The notes below the pieces were generated by a model, which saw nothing but the letters and a program-made list of their open reading frames with translations, was not told where the DNA came from and did not search any database. Positions 21,508 through 30,158 of a DNA stretch of 44,176 bases are shown piece after piece. Origin of the DNA: a virus; IMG/VR virus record IMGVR_UViG_3300010296_000014, positions 1-44,176 of that record; one strand, given 5' to 3'. The translations under genes and the position numbers were made by a program. Every line of letters starts with the position of its first letter. Positions within the stretch are counted from its first letter, which is position 1.

Positions 21508-23540
21508 TGGCAGAAGATAGAAATTTTTTTCAAAGAATGTTTGGATTAGGTGCAAAGCCTGAGATCAAACAGAACTCAAATATGATGGGTTATTTTGGTG
21601 TAGGAGCTGACGCAGGAAAGGATTATAAGTATCAAGATCTTGCAAAAGAAGGCTACTTAAAGAACGCCATAGTCTATAGATGTGTAAATGAGATCTCAAA
21701 GGGAGCAAGTTCAGTCCCATTTATCATCAAGATAGGAGATCAAATCCTTGAAGAACACCCCCTCATAGAGCTACTCAATAGACCTAATCCGCTGCAGAGT
21801 TATTCAGAGTTCTTTAGCAGCTTGTATGGCTATCTATTGTTGAGTGGCAACTCTTATGTTTTAAAACTAGGATCAGAGCTTGGTGCTCCAAAGGAGCTCC
21901 ATCATCTTAGACCTGACAGAATTAATATCAAAGGTAGCGGTAATCCTATCCCTGATCGCTACGATTACATGATCAACGGCAGAGTAGAGCAATCCTTTGA
22001 GGTTGATCAGGACACTGGCTTCAGTGAGCTCAAGCATATCAAGTTATGGAATCCCTTAGATGATTACTATGGGTGTAGTCCATTATCAGCTGCAGCAACA
22101 GAAGTAGATCAGCACAATATGGCAGGTAAGCACAATGTCAATCTATTGGCTAATGGTGCAAGACCTAGTGGTGCAGTGATCTTTAAACCTAGAGATGAAG
22201 CAGGTTTTGCAATGAACCTGACTGATTCACAAAGACAACAACTTTTGACAGATCTGAATAATCGCTTCTCAGGAGCAGGAAACGCAGGTAGACCTATGCT
22301 TCTTGAGGGTGACTTTGATTGGAAGGAAATGGGTCTGTCACCAAAAGACATGGACTTCCTAAACCTAAAACACCTCTCAGCAACAGAGATTGCTATGTGT
22401 TTCGGTGTTCCATCTCAGCTAGTAGGAGTGCCTGACGCTCAGACTTATGCAAATGTAGCAGAAGCAAGACTAGCTCTATACGAAGAAACAATCATTCCAT
22501 ATCTATACAAGATCGCTTCAGACTTAAATGAGTGGCTTGTGCCTATGTTTGGGGACAGGTTAAACCTAGAGTTTGATATAGATTCTATTCCTGCTCTATC
22601 AGAGCGTAGAAAAAAGATCTATGAGAATGTGACTTCAGCTGTAAGAGAAGGAATTATGACTAGGAATGAAGCTAGAGAAAGGATAGGACTAGAGCCAGTA
22701 GAAGGTGGTGATGGTCTATACATAGCTTCTAATCTCTTCCCGTTGGGTGATGACGCTGTAGCAGAACCCCAAGATCCTCTTAATAATGAAGATGTTGCAG
22801 CTGTAGAAGATCCTGATGAAGATGATGATCCTGACGGGAAACTATTTGATGAGTGGTTAGATATGAGCAAAGCTCTGTCTGACATAGATACAAGACCAAC
22901 AGAATCAATGGCGAATAACGCAAAGCGAGGGTTGGAACTCAGAAAAAAGTTCAATAGGGGTGGGACTGCCGTAGGAGTTGCAAGAGCAAATTCCTTAGTA
23001 GCACGGGAGAACCTCTCCATATCAACAATTAAAAGAATGTTCAGCTTCTTCTCAAGACACGAAGTAGATAAGCAAGGTCAAGGTTTCAATGCAGGGGAAG
23101 AAGGCTACCCAAGTGCAGGAAAAATTGCATGGTTATTATGGGGTGGTGACAGCGGATTCTCATGGGCAAAGAGGAAGAGAGCTGAAATTGAAAGGGAAGA
23201 ACAGAAGCTATTTCTATATTACGAAATGGAAGAGAAAGCTGAAGTCTCAGCTGCGGTCAAGAAAGGATTGCAGAAGAAAGCTGATGATCACAATGAGAAG
23301 TATGGGGATAACCCAACAAAGAAAACAAGCGTTAGAACGCTCATAGCAGTATTCAAAAGAGGTGTAGGAGCATATAGGACCAATCCTAGTAGTGTAAGAC
23401 CAAGCGTTAATTCTGAAGAGCAATGGGCATTTGCAAGATGTAATAGCTACCTTTATGCCTTAAGAAACGGAAAATTTAGAAGCGGTAAACATGACACGGA
23501 TTTATTCCCGAAAGGACACCCCCTCTCTAGCAAGAAATAA
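21507..23540 (+). CDS. Portal protein with two extra C-terminal domains
   Basis: A 677-residue protein. Residues 1-410 are an HK97-type portal: IVYRCVNEISKGASSVPF, ELHHLRPDRI, LSATEIAMCFGVPSQLVG and YEETIIPYLYKIASDLNEWL are typical. An acidic linker (about 415-455) leads to two further regions. The first (about 460-565) has RGLELRKKFNRGGTAVGVAR and PSAGKIAWLLWGGDSGFSWA. The second (about 575-677) has LIAVFKRGVGAYRTNPSSVR and ends KHDTDLFPKGHPLSSKK. I know both from other phage proteins, where their function is undefined. The portal ring is the DNA channel at one head vertex. TGATG overlap links it to terminase. Confidence 0.88.
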   Translation: MAEDRNFFQRMFGLGAKPEIKQNSNMMGYFGVGADAGKDYKYQDLAKEGYLKNAIVYRCVNEISKGASSVPFIIKIGDQILEEHPLIELLNRPNPLQSYSEFFSSLYGYLLLSGNSYVLKLGSELGAPKELHHLRPDRINIKGSGNPIPDRYDYMINGRVEQSFEVDQDTGFSELKHIKLWNPLDDYYGCSPLSAAATEVDQHNMAGKHNVNLLANGARPSGAVIFKPRDEAGFAMNLTDSQRQQLLTDLNNRFSGAGNAGRPMLLEGDFDWKEMGLSPKDMDFLNLKHLSATEIAMCFGVPSQLVGVPDAQTYANVAEARLALYEETIIPYLYKIASDLNEWLVPMFGDRLNLEFDIDSIPALSERRKKIYENVTSAVREGIMTRNEARERIGLEPVEGGDGLYIASNLFPLGDDAVAEPQDPLNNEDVAAVEDPDEDDDPDGKLFDEWLDMSKALSDIDTRPTESMANNAKRGLELRKKFNRGGTAVGVARANSLVARENLSISTIKRMFSFFSRHEVDKQGQGFNAGEEGYPSAGKIAWLLWGGDSGFSWAKRKRAEIEREEQKLFLYYEMEEKAEVSAAVKKGLQKKADDHNEKYGDNPTKKTSVRTLIAVFKRGVGAYRTNPSSVRPSVNSEEQWAFARCNSYLYALRNGKFRSGKHDTDLFPKGHPLSSKK

Positions 23541-25413
23541 GAAGAAACTTAATTACTTCAAAAGAGGACGAATCAACTCAGCAAAGGAAGCTAGAGAGCA
23601 GCTTGTCCTCAGAAATAACCATGAGAGAAGATTTAACAAAAGACTAAGCAGTCTCTTCAGGAAGTTTGTCAATGTTAATATGTATCTCTACAAGCAGACT
23701 GGTGTCTATGACGCTTCAGTAGCCAAGCAGACACTTGATCAAGATCTTCTACCCTTAGTTCTATCTCACTACAAGAGAGTCTCAAGAGCTACATGGGATC
23801 ACAATGAAATCAGATATAAGCCTTTAACCAAGGCTAGTGCCTTTGTATTAGGTAGATCAAAAGAGTTTGACGCTCTTATAGACCGCTATTTCAGGACTAG
23901 AGAGCTAGTTCTAAGCAATATTTCCTTCAATATGAGTTGGCAGATCCGAGGAAGATTAGCTGCCCTTAGAGCTGAAGATCTTACATTAGATCAGATAGCA
24001 AGGACCATCTCATCAGAATATATCCCTATCACAAGGCGTAGAGCTGCCTTAATCGCAAGGACAGAGACACATGGAGCTGCTTCCTTTGCCAATCATCAAT
24101 ATCACCAAGAGTTAGCTAATGACACTGGCATAGAGATGATGAAGAAGTGGGTAGCAACATCTGATGATAGAACAAGATCTGATCACGCTGACGCAAATGG
24201 TCAAGTAGTAGCCATGGACGAAGATTTCACTGTTGGTGGTGCAAAGATGAAACACGCAGGAGATCCTAGAGGTGGTGCTAAGAATGTTATCAACTGTAGA
24301 TGTGTGATTGTTTATGTTGACGCAGAAGATGAGTTAGACGGGACACCTGCAGCTCAGGTTGAGCCTGATGATGGCTTAGATCCAAATTGGGGTGATGTAG
24401 ATTCGGTAGAGAAGAAGTTTCACGATAATGCAGGTTGGAACAACAACACAACTATCAGGAACATCATCAAAGACTCTCCTAAGCTCAATGAGGTCTTTGC
24501 TAAGAGTGGTGGTGCTTACTATATGCCCTTCCAAAGAAAAATACATATGCCTAGCAAATACAATGCTGATAGGACCAATGTGGTTTGGAAGCATGAATAC
24601 GGACACGCCATTGATGACACTCCTAAGTTTTGGGAAAGGTTAGAAGCTGCAAACATATTAGACGCAGAGGATATCAATAGAGTCAAAGTCCATGGTCATT
24701 TATCTCTAGGAGCTGCATTACAAATCCAAGCAGATCGGAAAATGCTCTCAGGCTACAAGAGGGCAGGAAACAAGGAGAGAGCTAAAGGATTTAACAAAGA
24801 ATATAAGTGGCTCAGAGATCCTGATTTCATGGCAAAAGAGCTAGGTATAGATCTAGCAGAGAACGGATCTACCATGACTATTAACTCTATAGATGAGTTT
24901 CAGGACAAAGTTTATGCGTTTGTAGACAAAGGCACTGGTCCTTTTGCAAATTCAGCAGTGTTAGAAAAGCTCATGGGTAAAGATTGGGTCAAGAAGTATA
25001 TGAATGATGTGGCTAAAGGTAGGACCACAAGCATTAATTATTATCTTGAGAGCGTCATAGATATCGCAGAAGGAGCAAGATATAACAACGGAACAGCATG
25101 GCTAGATAACGCTATGACATTCTCAAGAAAGTATGGTGGTATCTCAAATGATGAGATCAATATGTTCAGTGACTTTATTGGCTCTGTCAGCAATAACAAA
25201 TTCTTTAGGGGTCATGGTGACTCATATTACAAAAGATATGGATCAGTGGTCACTGGTGTAAACAGAGATCATGCAGGAGAAGCATTTGCTAATTGGTTTG
25301 CTCTAATGGGTGGAGACAATGCTGCCTTTTGGAGAGAGCTGCTTGAGTTCTATGTTCCTGAAACCCTAAAAAGATTTGATGACATTATAGACGCAATAGG
25401 AGTAATAAATTGA
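23491..25413 (+). CDS. MuF-type minor head protein with C-terminal HExxH domain
   Basis: A 640-residue protein overlapping the portal gene by 50 bases. Residues about 185-275 form a Mu gpF-like domain: ALIARTETHGAASFANHQYH, KWVATSDDRTRSDHADANGQ and NVINCRCVIVY. These proteins sit inside the head near the portal and can be ejected with the DNA. The remaining 360 residues are unusual for a plain gpF. They contain WKHEYGHAIDD, an HExxH zinc-protease motif (His368-His372). HAGEAFANWF near the end (Glu597) could give the third ligand. This resembles the MuF polymorphic toxin layout, with a metallopeptidase-like effector at the C-terminus. The target is unknown. Confidence 0.82.
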   Translation: MTRIYSRKDTPSLARNKKKLNYFKRGRINSAKEAREQLVLRNNHERRFNKRLSSLFRKFVNVNMYLYKQTGVYDASVAKQTLDQDLLPLVLSHYKRVSRATWDHNEIRYKPLTKASAFVLGRSKEFDALIDRYFRTRELVLSNISFNMSWQIRGRLAALRAEDLTLDQIARTISSEYIPITRRRAALIARTETHGAASFANHQYHQELANDTGIEMMKKWVATSDDRTRSDHADANGQVVAMDEDFTVGGAKMKHAGDPRGGAKNVINCRCVIVYVDAEDELDGTPAAQVEPDDGLDPNWGDVDSVEKKFHDNAGWNNNTTIRNIIKDSPKLNEVFAKSGGAYYMPFQRKIHMPSKYNADRTNVVWKHEYGHAIDDTPKFWERLEAANILDAEDINRVKVHGHLSLGAALQIQADRKMLSGYKRAGNKERAKGFNKEYKWLRDPDFMAKELGIDLAENGSTMTINSIDEFQDKVYAFVDKGTGPFANSAVLEKLMGKDWVKKYMNDVAKGRTTSINYYLESVIDIAEGARYNNGTAWLDNAMTFSRKYGGISNDEINMFSDFIGSVSNNKFFRGHGDSYYKRYGSVVTGVNRDHAGEAFANWFALMGGDNAAFWRELLEFYVPETLKRFDDIIDAIGVIN

Positions 25414-25715
25414 TAGACCCAAGAAGAATACCAAAATTCAAAGAATTAGATGATGTGCCATTGACCATGGATCTCTTCCAAAATCCTAAGATTACACAAA
25501 GGTTGAGAGAGTATAGATTTGCCCTTAAGGACTACAGAAACCCCATAGGAGAGCGTTATATTGTTGACAGGATAGAACCCCTTGATGACCTAGATACGAA
25601 GCGTATAACGCATATTATAGATTTGCATATTAAGGCTAAAAAGAAGATAGATCTTGATGAGTTTGACAAGTTATTAGAAGCATTGCTTGTTGATGAAGAA
25701 GGAGCTAAATATTAA
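25410..25715 (+). CDS. Small protein coupled to the MuF gene
   Basis: A 101-residue acidic protein. The start is TTG at 25410, overlapping the MuF stop (TTGA); no ATG lies near. The sequence (FQNPKITQRLREYRFALKDY, then IDLDEFDKLLEALLVDEE) is helical and unrecognised. Its tight link to the MuF-HExxH gene suggests a partner, such as an inhibitor protecting the producing cell, but this is only inferred from position. Confidence 0.5.
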   Translation: MIDPRRIPKFKELDDVPLTMDLFQNPKITQRLREYRFALKDYRNPIGERYIVDRIEPLDDLDTKRITHIIDLHIKAKKKIDLDEFDKLLEALLVDEEGAKY

Positions 25716-26118
25716 GAAAGGAATTACAGCAGGAGCTTTTGATTTACTTCATGCAGGTCATGTGGCTATGTTTGAGGAAGCAAAAAGCGTTTGTGATCAT
25801 CTGACAGTAGCTATCCAATTAGATCCAAGTATTGACAGATCGGAAAAGAACCCGCCAGTGCAGAGCATTGTAGAACGCCAAATTCAGGTCAAAGCTATCA
25901 GGTGGGTAGATGATATTATTGTTTATAACAGAGAAGAAGAGCTCAGAGATATTCTCAACACCCTGCCCTTAAATATTAGGATCATAGGAGCTGAATATAA
26001 AGGTAAGCCTTTCACTGGCAATGATATATGTAGAGACAGAGGTATAGAGATCTACTACAACTCAAGAGAGCACACATTCAGCTCATCAGAACTCAGGCTT
26101 AGAAAGGTCTCACAATAA
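25693..26118 (+). CDS. Cytidylyltransferase-like enzyme (TagD/glycerol-3-phosphate type)
   Basis: A protein of about 141 residues with the nucleotidyltransferase signature GAFDLLHAGHVAMFEEAK (residues 14-31; the HxGH element binds the nucleotide). SIDRSEKNPPVQSIVERQIQ and SSSELRLR near the end match the other family motifs (R-x-x-K and the S-S-x-x-x-R element). Such enzymes make CDP-activated small molecules such as CDP-glycerol. Here it lies among head genes, like an added cargo gene; its product might feed surface or fibre modification. It overlaps the previous gene by 23 bases. The exact start is uncertain. Confidence 0.8.
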   Translation: MKKELNIKKGITAGAFDLLHAGHVAMFEEAKSVCDHLTVAIQLDPSIDRSEKNPPVQSIVERQIQVKAIRWVDDIIVYNREEELRDILNTLPLNIRIIGAEYKGKPFTGNDICRDRGIEIYYNSREHTFSSSELRLRKVSQ

Positions 26119-26563
26119 GATCTTTTTTAGGAGATCTACCATCATAGATCACTAGCATAGTATCGTGCATAGAAGAGACCCTAGGGACATTCTGATCAAC
26201 GAACTCACCCGCAGTATTATATCCAATAAACTTTACACGCCCATATAAGAACCTAATCTCACTTGCTTTGGGAAGAATATGTTTGTGAAATAGATTTGTA
26301 GATGTGGATACAGGAATAAGACAGACGCAGAGCTTTCCTTTTTTACTCTCAAGCCACGCCTTTTTAATAAACGCTTCCTTTGTAAATCTCTCATAGGGTG
26401 GATTTACATAGTTTCTCTGACCCCAATCTTTTGACAAGGTGCACTCAGTAGCATGAAGCGGACATGGATCATAATCAAAATCAAATTCATCATTTAGGAT
26501 CTCATATAATTTAGGTGGAGTTTCCCAGTGATCTGAATGTTCTAATGCTCTTATTTTTGGCAT
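26099..26563 (-). CDS. dam: DNA N6-adenine methyltransferase, phage Dam family
   Basis: A 154-residue protein on the opposite strand to its neighbours. The family pattern is clear: HWETPPKLYEILNDEFDFDY at the start, DPCP, DWG, then YVNPPYERF with the catalytic NPPY (54-57). VCLIPVSTSTNLFHKHI and FLYGRVKFIGYN follow. These small phage enzymes methylate adenine, with GATC as the target in known cases. GATC is unusually frequent in this window, so self-protection is a reasonable reading. It ends convergently within the cytidylyltransferase gene (20-base overlap) and has its own upstream region at 26564-26674. Confidence 0.85.
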   Translation of the reverse strand: MPKIRALEHSDHWETPPKLYEILNDEFDFDYDPCPLHATECTLSKDWGQRNYVNPPYERFTKEAFIKKAWLESKKGKLCVCLIPVSTSTNLFHKHILPKASEIRFLYGRVKFIGYNTAGEFVDQNVPRVSSMHDTMLVIYDGRSPKKDLIVRPF

Positions 26564-26583
26564 AGCAATATTCTACATGACAG

Positions 26584-26592
26584 ATCGGAATA
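26584..26592 (+). promoter_or_regulatory. ATYGGAATA motif copy between methylase and protease genes
   Basis: ATCGGAATA, overlapping a CAGATCGGA copy (26581-26589), stands in the 111-base divergent gap. ACTGGAATT follows 17 bases further on (26599). On the minus strand TATATT (26595-26590) could be a -10 for the methylase gene. Confidence 0.4.
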
Positions 26593-26625
26593 TATAAACT
26601 GGAATTACTAGATGTTTTTTATTTT

Positions 26626-26651
26626 GACTAGATATTGTGCTAATCTAGGTC
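26626..26651. repeat. Inverted repeat before the protease gene
   Basis: GACTAGAT (26626-26633) and ATCTAGGTC (26643-26651) are inverted copies with one bulged base. A further CTAGAT is at 26608-26613. A weak rightward promoter (TTGTGC, 17 bases, TACTAT at 26658-26663) overlaps the second arm, so an operator for the capsid genes is possible. Confidence 0.4.
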
Positions 26652-26731
26652 ATGGGATACTATATATGCAATGAGTGTCTATTGACAAACAGGATATAAG
26701 TAGTTATGGACCAAAAAATATGGGAGACATG

Positions 26732-27652
26732 ATGGAATCTTTTAATGAAGAAAAATCAGCTGCCCTAGCCAGTGAGCAAATTTCATACGAAGATTCTAAA
26801 GAGAATTGCAGCAAAGAAGAAATAAGAAGAGATGTATTCTCTACGGCAGACGAAGCTAGAGAGAGAGCAAAGGAAATAGGTTGTGAGGGTATTCACTCTC
26901 ATTCAGAAGATGGGCAAGAGATCTTCATGCCCTGCTCAACACATGATGAATATGTAGAAGCTACAGGAGAAGATGTGAAAGCAGATTCAGAGTTCCTAGA
27001 GTTTAAGTCCAGTATCAAAGCCTATGATGATGAAGATGAAGATAAAGACTACGGCAGTTTTGAAGGATACGGATCTGTATTCGGCAACAAAGATCTTGGT
27101 AATGATGTAATAGAGACAGGAGCTTTTGCCAAATCCCTAAAAAGAAAAAAACCCCATAATGTAAAACTCTTATATCAACACAAAACAGATATGCCAATCG
27201 GTGTATTTGACGAAATCAAAGAAGATGATCACGGCTTATATGTAAAAGGTAGACTTGCTTTGAAAACACAAGCAGGTCAGGAAGCATATGAGCTAATGAA
27301 AATGGGTGCACTTGATGGTCTAAGTATTGGATTCAGAGTGAACCCTGAGCAAGTTTCTTACGATAAACGCAACAGAAGGCGTTATATCAAAGAAGTAGAT
27401 CTAATGGAAATATCCTTAGTGACCTTCCCTATGAACCCGAAGGCAACTATCAGGTCAGTGAAGGCTAAGGAGATGACCATCAGAGAGTGGGAAAATGGAC
27501 TGCGAGACGCTTTCAATCTATCCCGTTCAGAAGCGAAGGTTGCTGCAGCTGCAGTGACAAAATCATTTGACGATACTCAGCGAGAGGTTGAGACCGCAAA
27601 TGCTGAATTGGTAGAAGCCATAACAAACTTAACTAAAACCTTAAAATCATAG
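26732..27652 (+). CDS. HK97-type prohead protease with N-terminal accessory domain
   Basis: The S78-family protease that matures the capsid. The ATG at 26732 is chosen because GGGAG stands five bases upstream; a GTG at 26675 would add 19 residues. With this start it has 306 residues. An N-terminal region (about 35-70: FSTADEARERAKEIGCEGIH, then DGQEIFMPCSTHDEY) is a small motif common in phages, here fused. The protease part (about 100-255) shows YGSVFGNKDLGNDVIETGAF, LLYQHKTD (catalytic His150) and GALDGLSIGFR (catalytic Ser198). A helical C-terminal tail could serve as scaffold. The major capsid gene follows after 9 bases. Confidence 0.88.
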   Translation: MESFNEEKSAALASEQISYEDSKENCSKEEIRRDVFSTADEARERAKEIGCEGIHSHSEDGQEIFMPCSTHDEYVEATGEDVKADSEFLEFKSSIKAYDDEDEDKDYGSFEGYGSVFGNKDLGNDVIETGAFAKSLKRKKPHNVKLLYQHKTDMPIGVFDEIKEDDHGLYVKGRLALKTQAGQEAYELMKMGALDGLSIGFRVNPEQVSYDKRNRRRYIKEVDLMEISLVTFPMNPKATIRSVKAKEMTIREWENGLRDAFNLSRSEAKVAAAAVTKSFDDTQREVETANAELVEAITNLTKTLKS

Positions 27653-27661
27653 GAGATTATT

Positions 27662-28879
27662 ATGTCGGAAGATGTAAAAACTGCTATCAATGAAATGGGC
27701 AAAACCTTTGAAGAATTTAAAAAGGTAAATGACCAAAGACTTGAAGCGATTGAAAAAGGTGAAAGCGTTGCTGACTTAGATGAGAAGATGTCTAAGATTG
27801 AGTCCAAACTAGACTCTCTTGAAGAAGTAAATCAAAAACTAAGCCTAGCAGAGCAATCATCTAATGAGGTCAAGGAGCAAGTAGAGAAATTAGAGACAGT
27901 CATTAAAAGACCTAACTCAGGTTTCTCAACTAAGCAAGTTGACGAATATATGGGTGCTTTTGACAAATATTGCAGAAAGGGAATTGACTCTCTTGACGCA
28001 ATGGAACGCAAAGCACTTACAGTAAGCAATGATTCTACTGGTGGTTATTTAGCACCGCCTGAGTATGTCAGAGAGCTGTTAAAAACAGTGACTGAGATCT
28101 CACCTATTAGATCTATTGCTAGAGTAAGATCAACTGGACAAAGATCTATTCAGATCCCTAAAAGGACTGGACAGTTTGCTGCTCAGTGGGTTTCAGAAAG
28201 TGGAACAAGATCAGAAACAAGTGGTTATCAAGTAGGACTTGAAGAGCTACCTGCACATGAGCACTACGCTCTAGTAGATATCTCTGAGCAAGACTTAGAA
28301 GATACAGTGTTTGATCTTGAAGCTGAAATGCAATCAGAGTTCAGTGAGCAATTTGCTAAAGCTGAAGGTGCTGCATTTGTAAGCGGTAATGGTGTTGGTA
28401 AGCCTGAAGGCTTCATGTCTAACAGCAATGTTGGTGAAGTAGTATCAGGAAGCGGAACAGCAATTACAGCTGACAGCTTAATTTCATTGGTTCACAACAT
28501 TAAATCTGAATATGGCAAAAATGGTGTATTTGTATTCAACAGATCAACATTGGCAGCTATTAGGAAGTTAAAAGATACTGCAGGTCAGTATGTGTTCCAA
28601 GCAGGTATGAGCCTACAAGGTGGTGCTACAAACACTATCTTAGGTTATCCATATATTGAAGCTAGTGATATGCCTTCAGTTGGTGCGGGTGCTTATCCCG
28701 TTGCTTTCGGAGACTTCTCAAGAGCTTATATGATTGTGGATAGAGTAGCGTTAGCGGTTCTAAGAGATCCATTCACACAAGCTACAACTGGTAATGTTAG
28801 ATACATTGCAAGGCGTAGAGTTGGTGGTCAAGTGGTTCAAGCTGAAGCGATTAACAAATTAAAAATAGCAGCTAGTTAA
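27662..28879 (+). CDS. Major capsid protein, HK97 gp5-like
   Basis: A 405-residue protein with an AGGAG ribosome site. Residues 1-100 form a coiled-coil delta domain (IESKLDSLEEVNQKLSLAEQ), the part usually removed by the protease. The mature fold starts near SNDSTGGYLAPPEYVRELLK and includes ARVRSTGQRSIQIPKRTG, AAQWVSESG and FVSGNGVGKPEGFM. The C-terminus has GDFSRAYMIVDRVALAVLRD and a closing RRRVGGQVVQAEAINKL, all typical of HK97 capsids. The length and the upstream protease gene fit. It forms the icosahedral shell. Confidence 0.93.
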   Translation: MSEDVKTAINEMGKTFEEFKKVNDQRLEAIEKGESVADLDEKMSKIESKLDSLEEVNQKLSLAEQSSNEVKEQVEKLETVIKRPNSGFSTKQVDEYMGAFDKYCRKGIDSLDAMERKALTVSNDSTGGYLAPPEYVRELLKTVTEISPIRSIARVRSTGQRSIQIPKRTGQFAAQWVSESGTRSETSGYQVGLEELPAHEHYALVDISEQDLEDTVFDLEAEMQSEFSEQFAKAEGAAFVSGNGVGKPEGFMSNSNVGEVVSGSGTAITADSLISLVHNIKSEYGKNGVFVFNRSTLAAIRKLKDTAGQYVFQAGMSLQGGATNTILGYPYIEASDMPSVGAGAYPVAFGDFSRAYMIVDRVALAVLRDPFTQATTGNVRYIARRRVGGQVVQAEAINKLKIAAS

Positions 28880-28891
28880 TAGGAGTAAGTA

Positions 28892-29314
28892 ATGCAAGAT
28901 TTAAGTAATAACATCAAATTAATGCAATCTTTAGCTCCTGCTGTCCGTGACGCAGACGCTAACGGAGACGGAGTTGATATCAAAGGTTATGAAAATGTAG
29001 CCATTGTTGTTGACTCAGGCGTTGAAGGTATCACATTAAGTGGCACAAACAAGATTGAGTTTGAATTAGAGCACTCTGATGATAACTCTTCTTGGAGTGA
29101 CGCAGAATCTGCTGATGTAAACGGATCACTTGGTTCAGGTGGTTTGTTCTTAACATTAGACGATAATGCCGAATCTCCGCAGATCTCAGAAATTGAATAT
29201 TTAGGTTCAAAGAGATATGTGAGAGTTGTTGCTAACTTTAGTGGCACACACGGAACAGGAACACCTTGTTCAGCATTTGTAATTCTTGGTAAGCCAAGAC
29301 ACGCACCTGCTTAA
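28892..29314 (+). CDS. Probable head decoration or completion protein
   Basis: A 140-residue protein 12 bases after the capsid gene, with AGGAG upstream. The sequence (YENVAIVVDSGVEGITLSGT, FELEHSDDNSSWSDAE, then IEYLGSKRYVRVVANFSGT) is beta-rich and has the form of small head proteins that often follow the capsid gene in HK97-like phages. A decoration role is inferred from position. A hairpin follows the stop. Confidence 0.65.
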   Translation: MQDLSNNIKLMQSLAPAVRDADANGDGVDIKGYENVAIVVDSGVEGITLSGTNKIEFELEHSDDNSSWSDAESADVNGSLGSGGLFLTLDDNAESPQISEIEYLGSKRYVRVVANFSGTHGTGTPCSAFVILGKPRHAPA

Positions 29315-29332
29315 TAGGAGTTGTATTGTTTA

Positions 29333-29354
29333 GAGGGGTGGTAAAACACCCCTC
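29333..29354 (+). terminator. Strong hairpin after capsid and decoration genes
   Basis: GAGGGGTG (29333-29340) and CACCCCTC (29347-29354) form a perfect 8-base GC-rich stem with loop GTAAAA. Only ACTTTA follows, so it may be a partial terminator, or an RNA stabiliser that keeps capsid mRNA abundant relative to downstream genes. Confidence 0.55.
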
Positions 29355-29372
29355 ACTTTAAAAGGAATAATT

Positions 29373-29726
29373 ATGAGTAGAAAGTTTAAAATCATAGTCC
29401 CAAAACCCGCAGCAAGTAATGAGCTTGGAACAGAGATAGAGCTTCTCAAAGCAGACGAAATTGTAGAGTCTAAAGGTGATTGGCATGACTCAATCCTTGA
29501 TCAATTTGTTGAGAATGGTTGGGCAATGGAAGTCAAAGTAGATTCTGCTGACGAAGTAGTAGAAGTTGAAGCTGAGATCAAAAGAGCAAGAAATGAAGAT
29601 GGAACTTTAAAAGGTGATGATCCTGAAACTCCTGATGTCAACGAAGCATGGGAAGGCGGGAAAGCACCAGTGAAGAAAGCTGCAAAGAAGAAAACTACTA
29701 AAAGAACTACTAAGAAAAAAGCATAA
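29373..29726 (+). CDS. Small virion-region protein with lysine-rich histone-like tail
   Basis: A 117-residue protein. The first part (about 1-70) is acidic. RARNEDGTLKGDDPETPDVN followed by EAWEGGKAP is a pattern I recognise from small phage proteins next to capsid genes. The last 20 residues are nearly all Lys, Thr, Ala and Arg (PVKKAAKKKTTKRTTKKKA), like the tail of histone H1, so DNA contact inside the head or during packaging is plausible. Function is not known. Confidence 0.6.
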   Translation: MSRKFKIIVPKPAASNELGTEIELLKADEIVESKGDWHDSILDQFVENGWAMEVKVDSADEVVEVEAEIKRARNEDGTLKGDDPETPDVNEAWEGGKAPVKKAAKKKTTKRTTKKKA

Positions 29727-29808
29727 GAGCACTTTTCTTGGTATGATTAAAATAGCAGAAGCTAGAGTTTAGAAATGGTAGACACCATGCGATTTATAGG
29801 ATTATTTT

Positions 29809-30158
29809 ATGGCAGCAGGTTATCATCATTTCATATTAGAGCAAGGAGCTACTTTTAGGCAGATTCTGACCTTAAAGGACAGCTCAGGTAATCTTATAAA
29901 TCTTACTGGATATCCATCAGCAGAGATGGATCTCAGACGAAATCAAGACGATTCCTCAGAAGTAATCACCCTCACAACTGCAAATAGCAGAATAACATTA
30001 GGTGGTTCGGCAGGAACAATAACACTAGAAATATCCGCAACAGACACCGCAGCTCTTACAGTTGGTGATGGTGTCTATGATCTTGAGCTTGTAGATAGCT
30101 CAAACAGAACTCTAAGGATCATGGAAGGGACATATTCTATTAGAGGAAATGTAAGCAG

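Noticed and set aside
26119-26140. Hairpin AGATCT...AGATCT at convergent cytidylyltransferase and methylase ends
   Set aside because: AGATCT is itself a palindrome and very common here, so the pairing is not informative.
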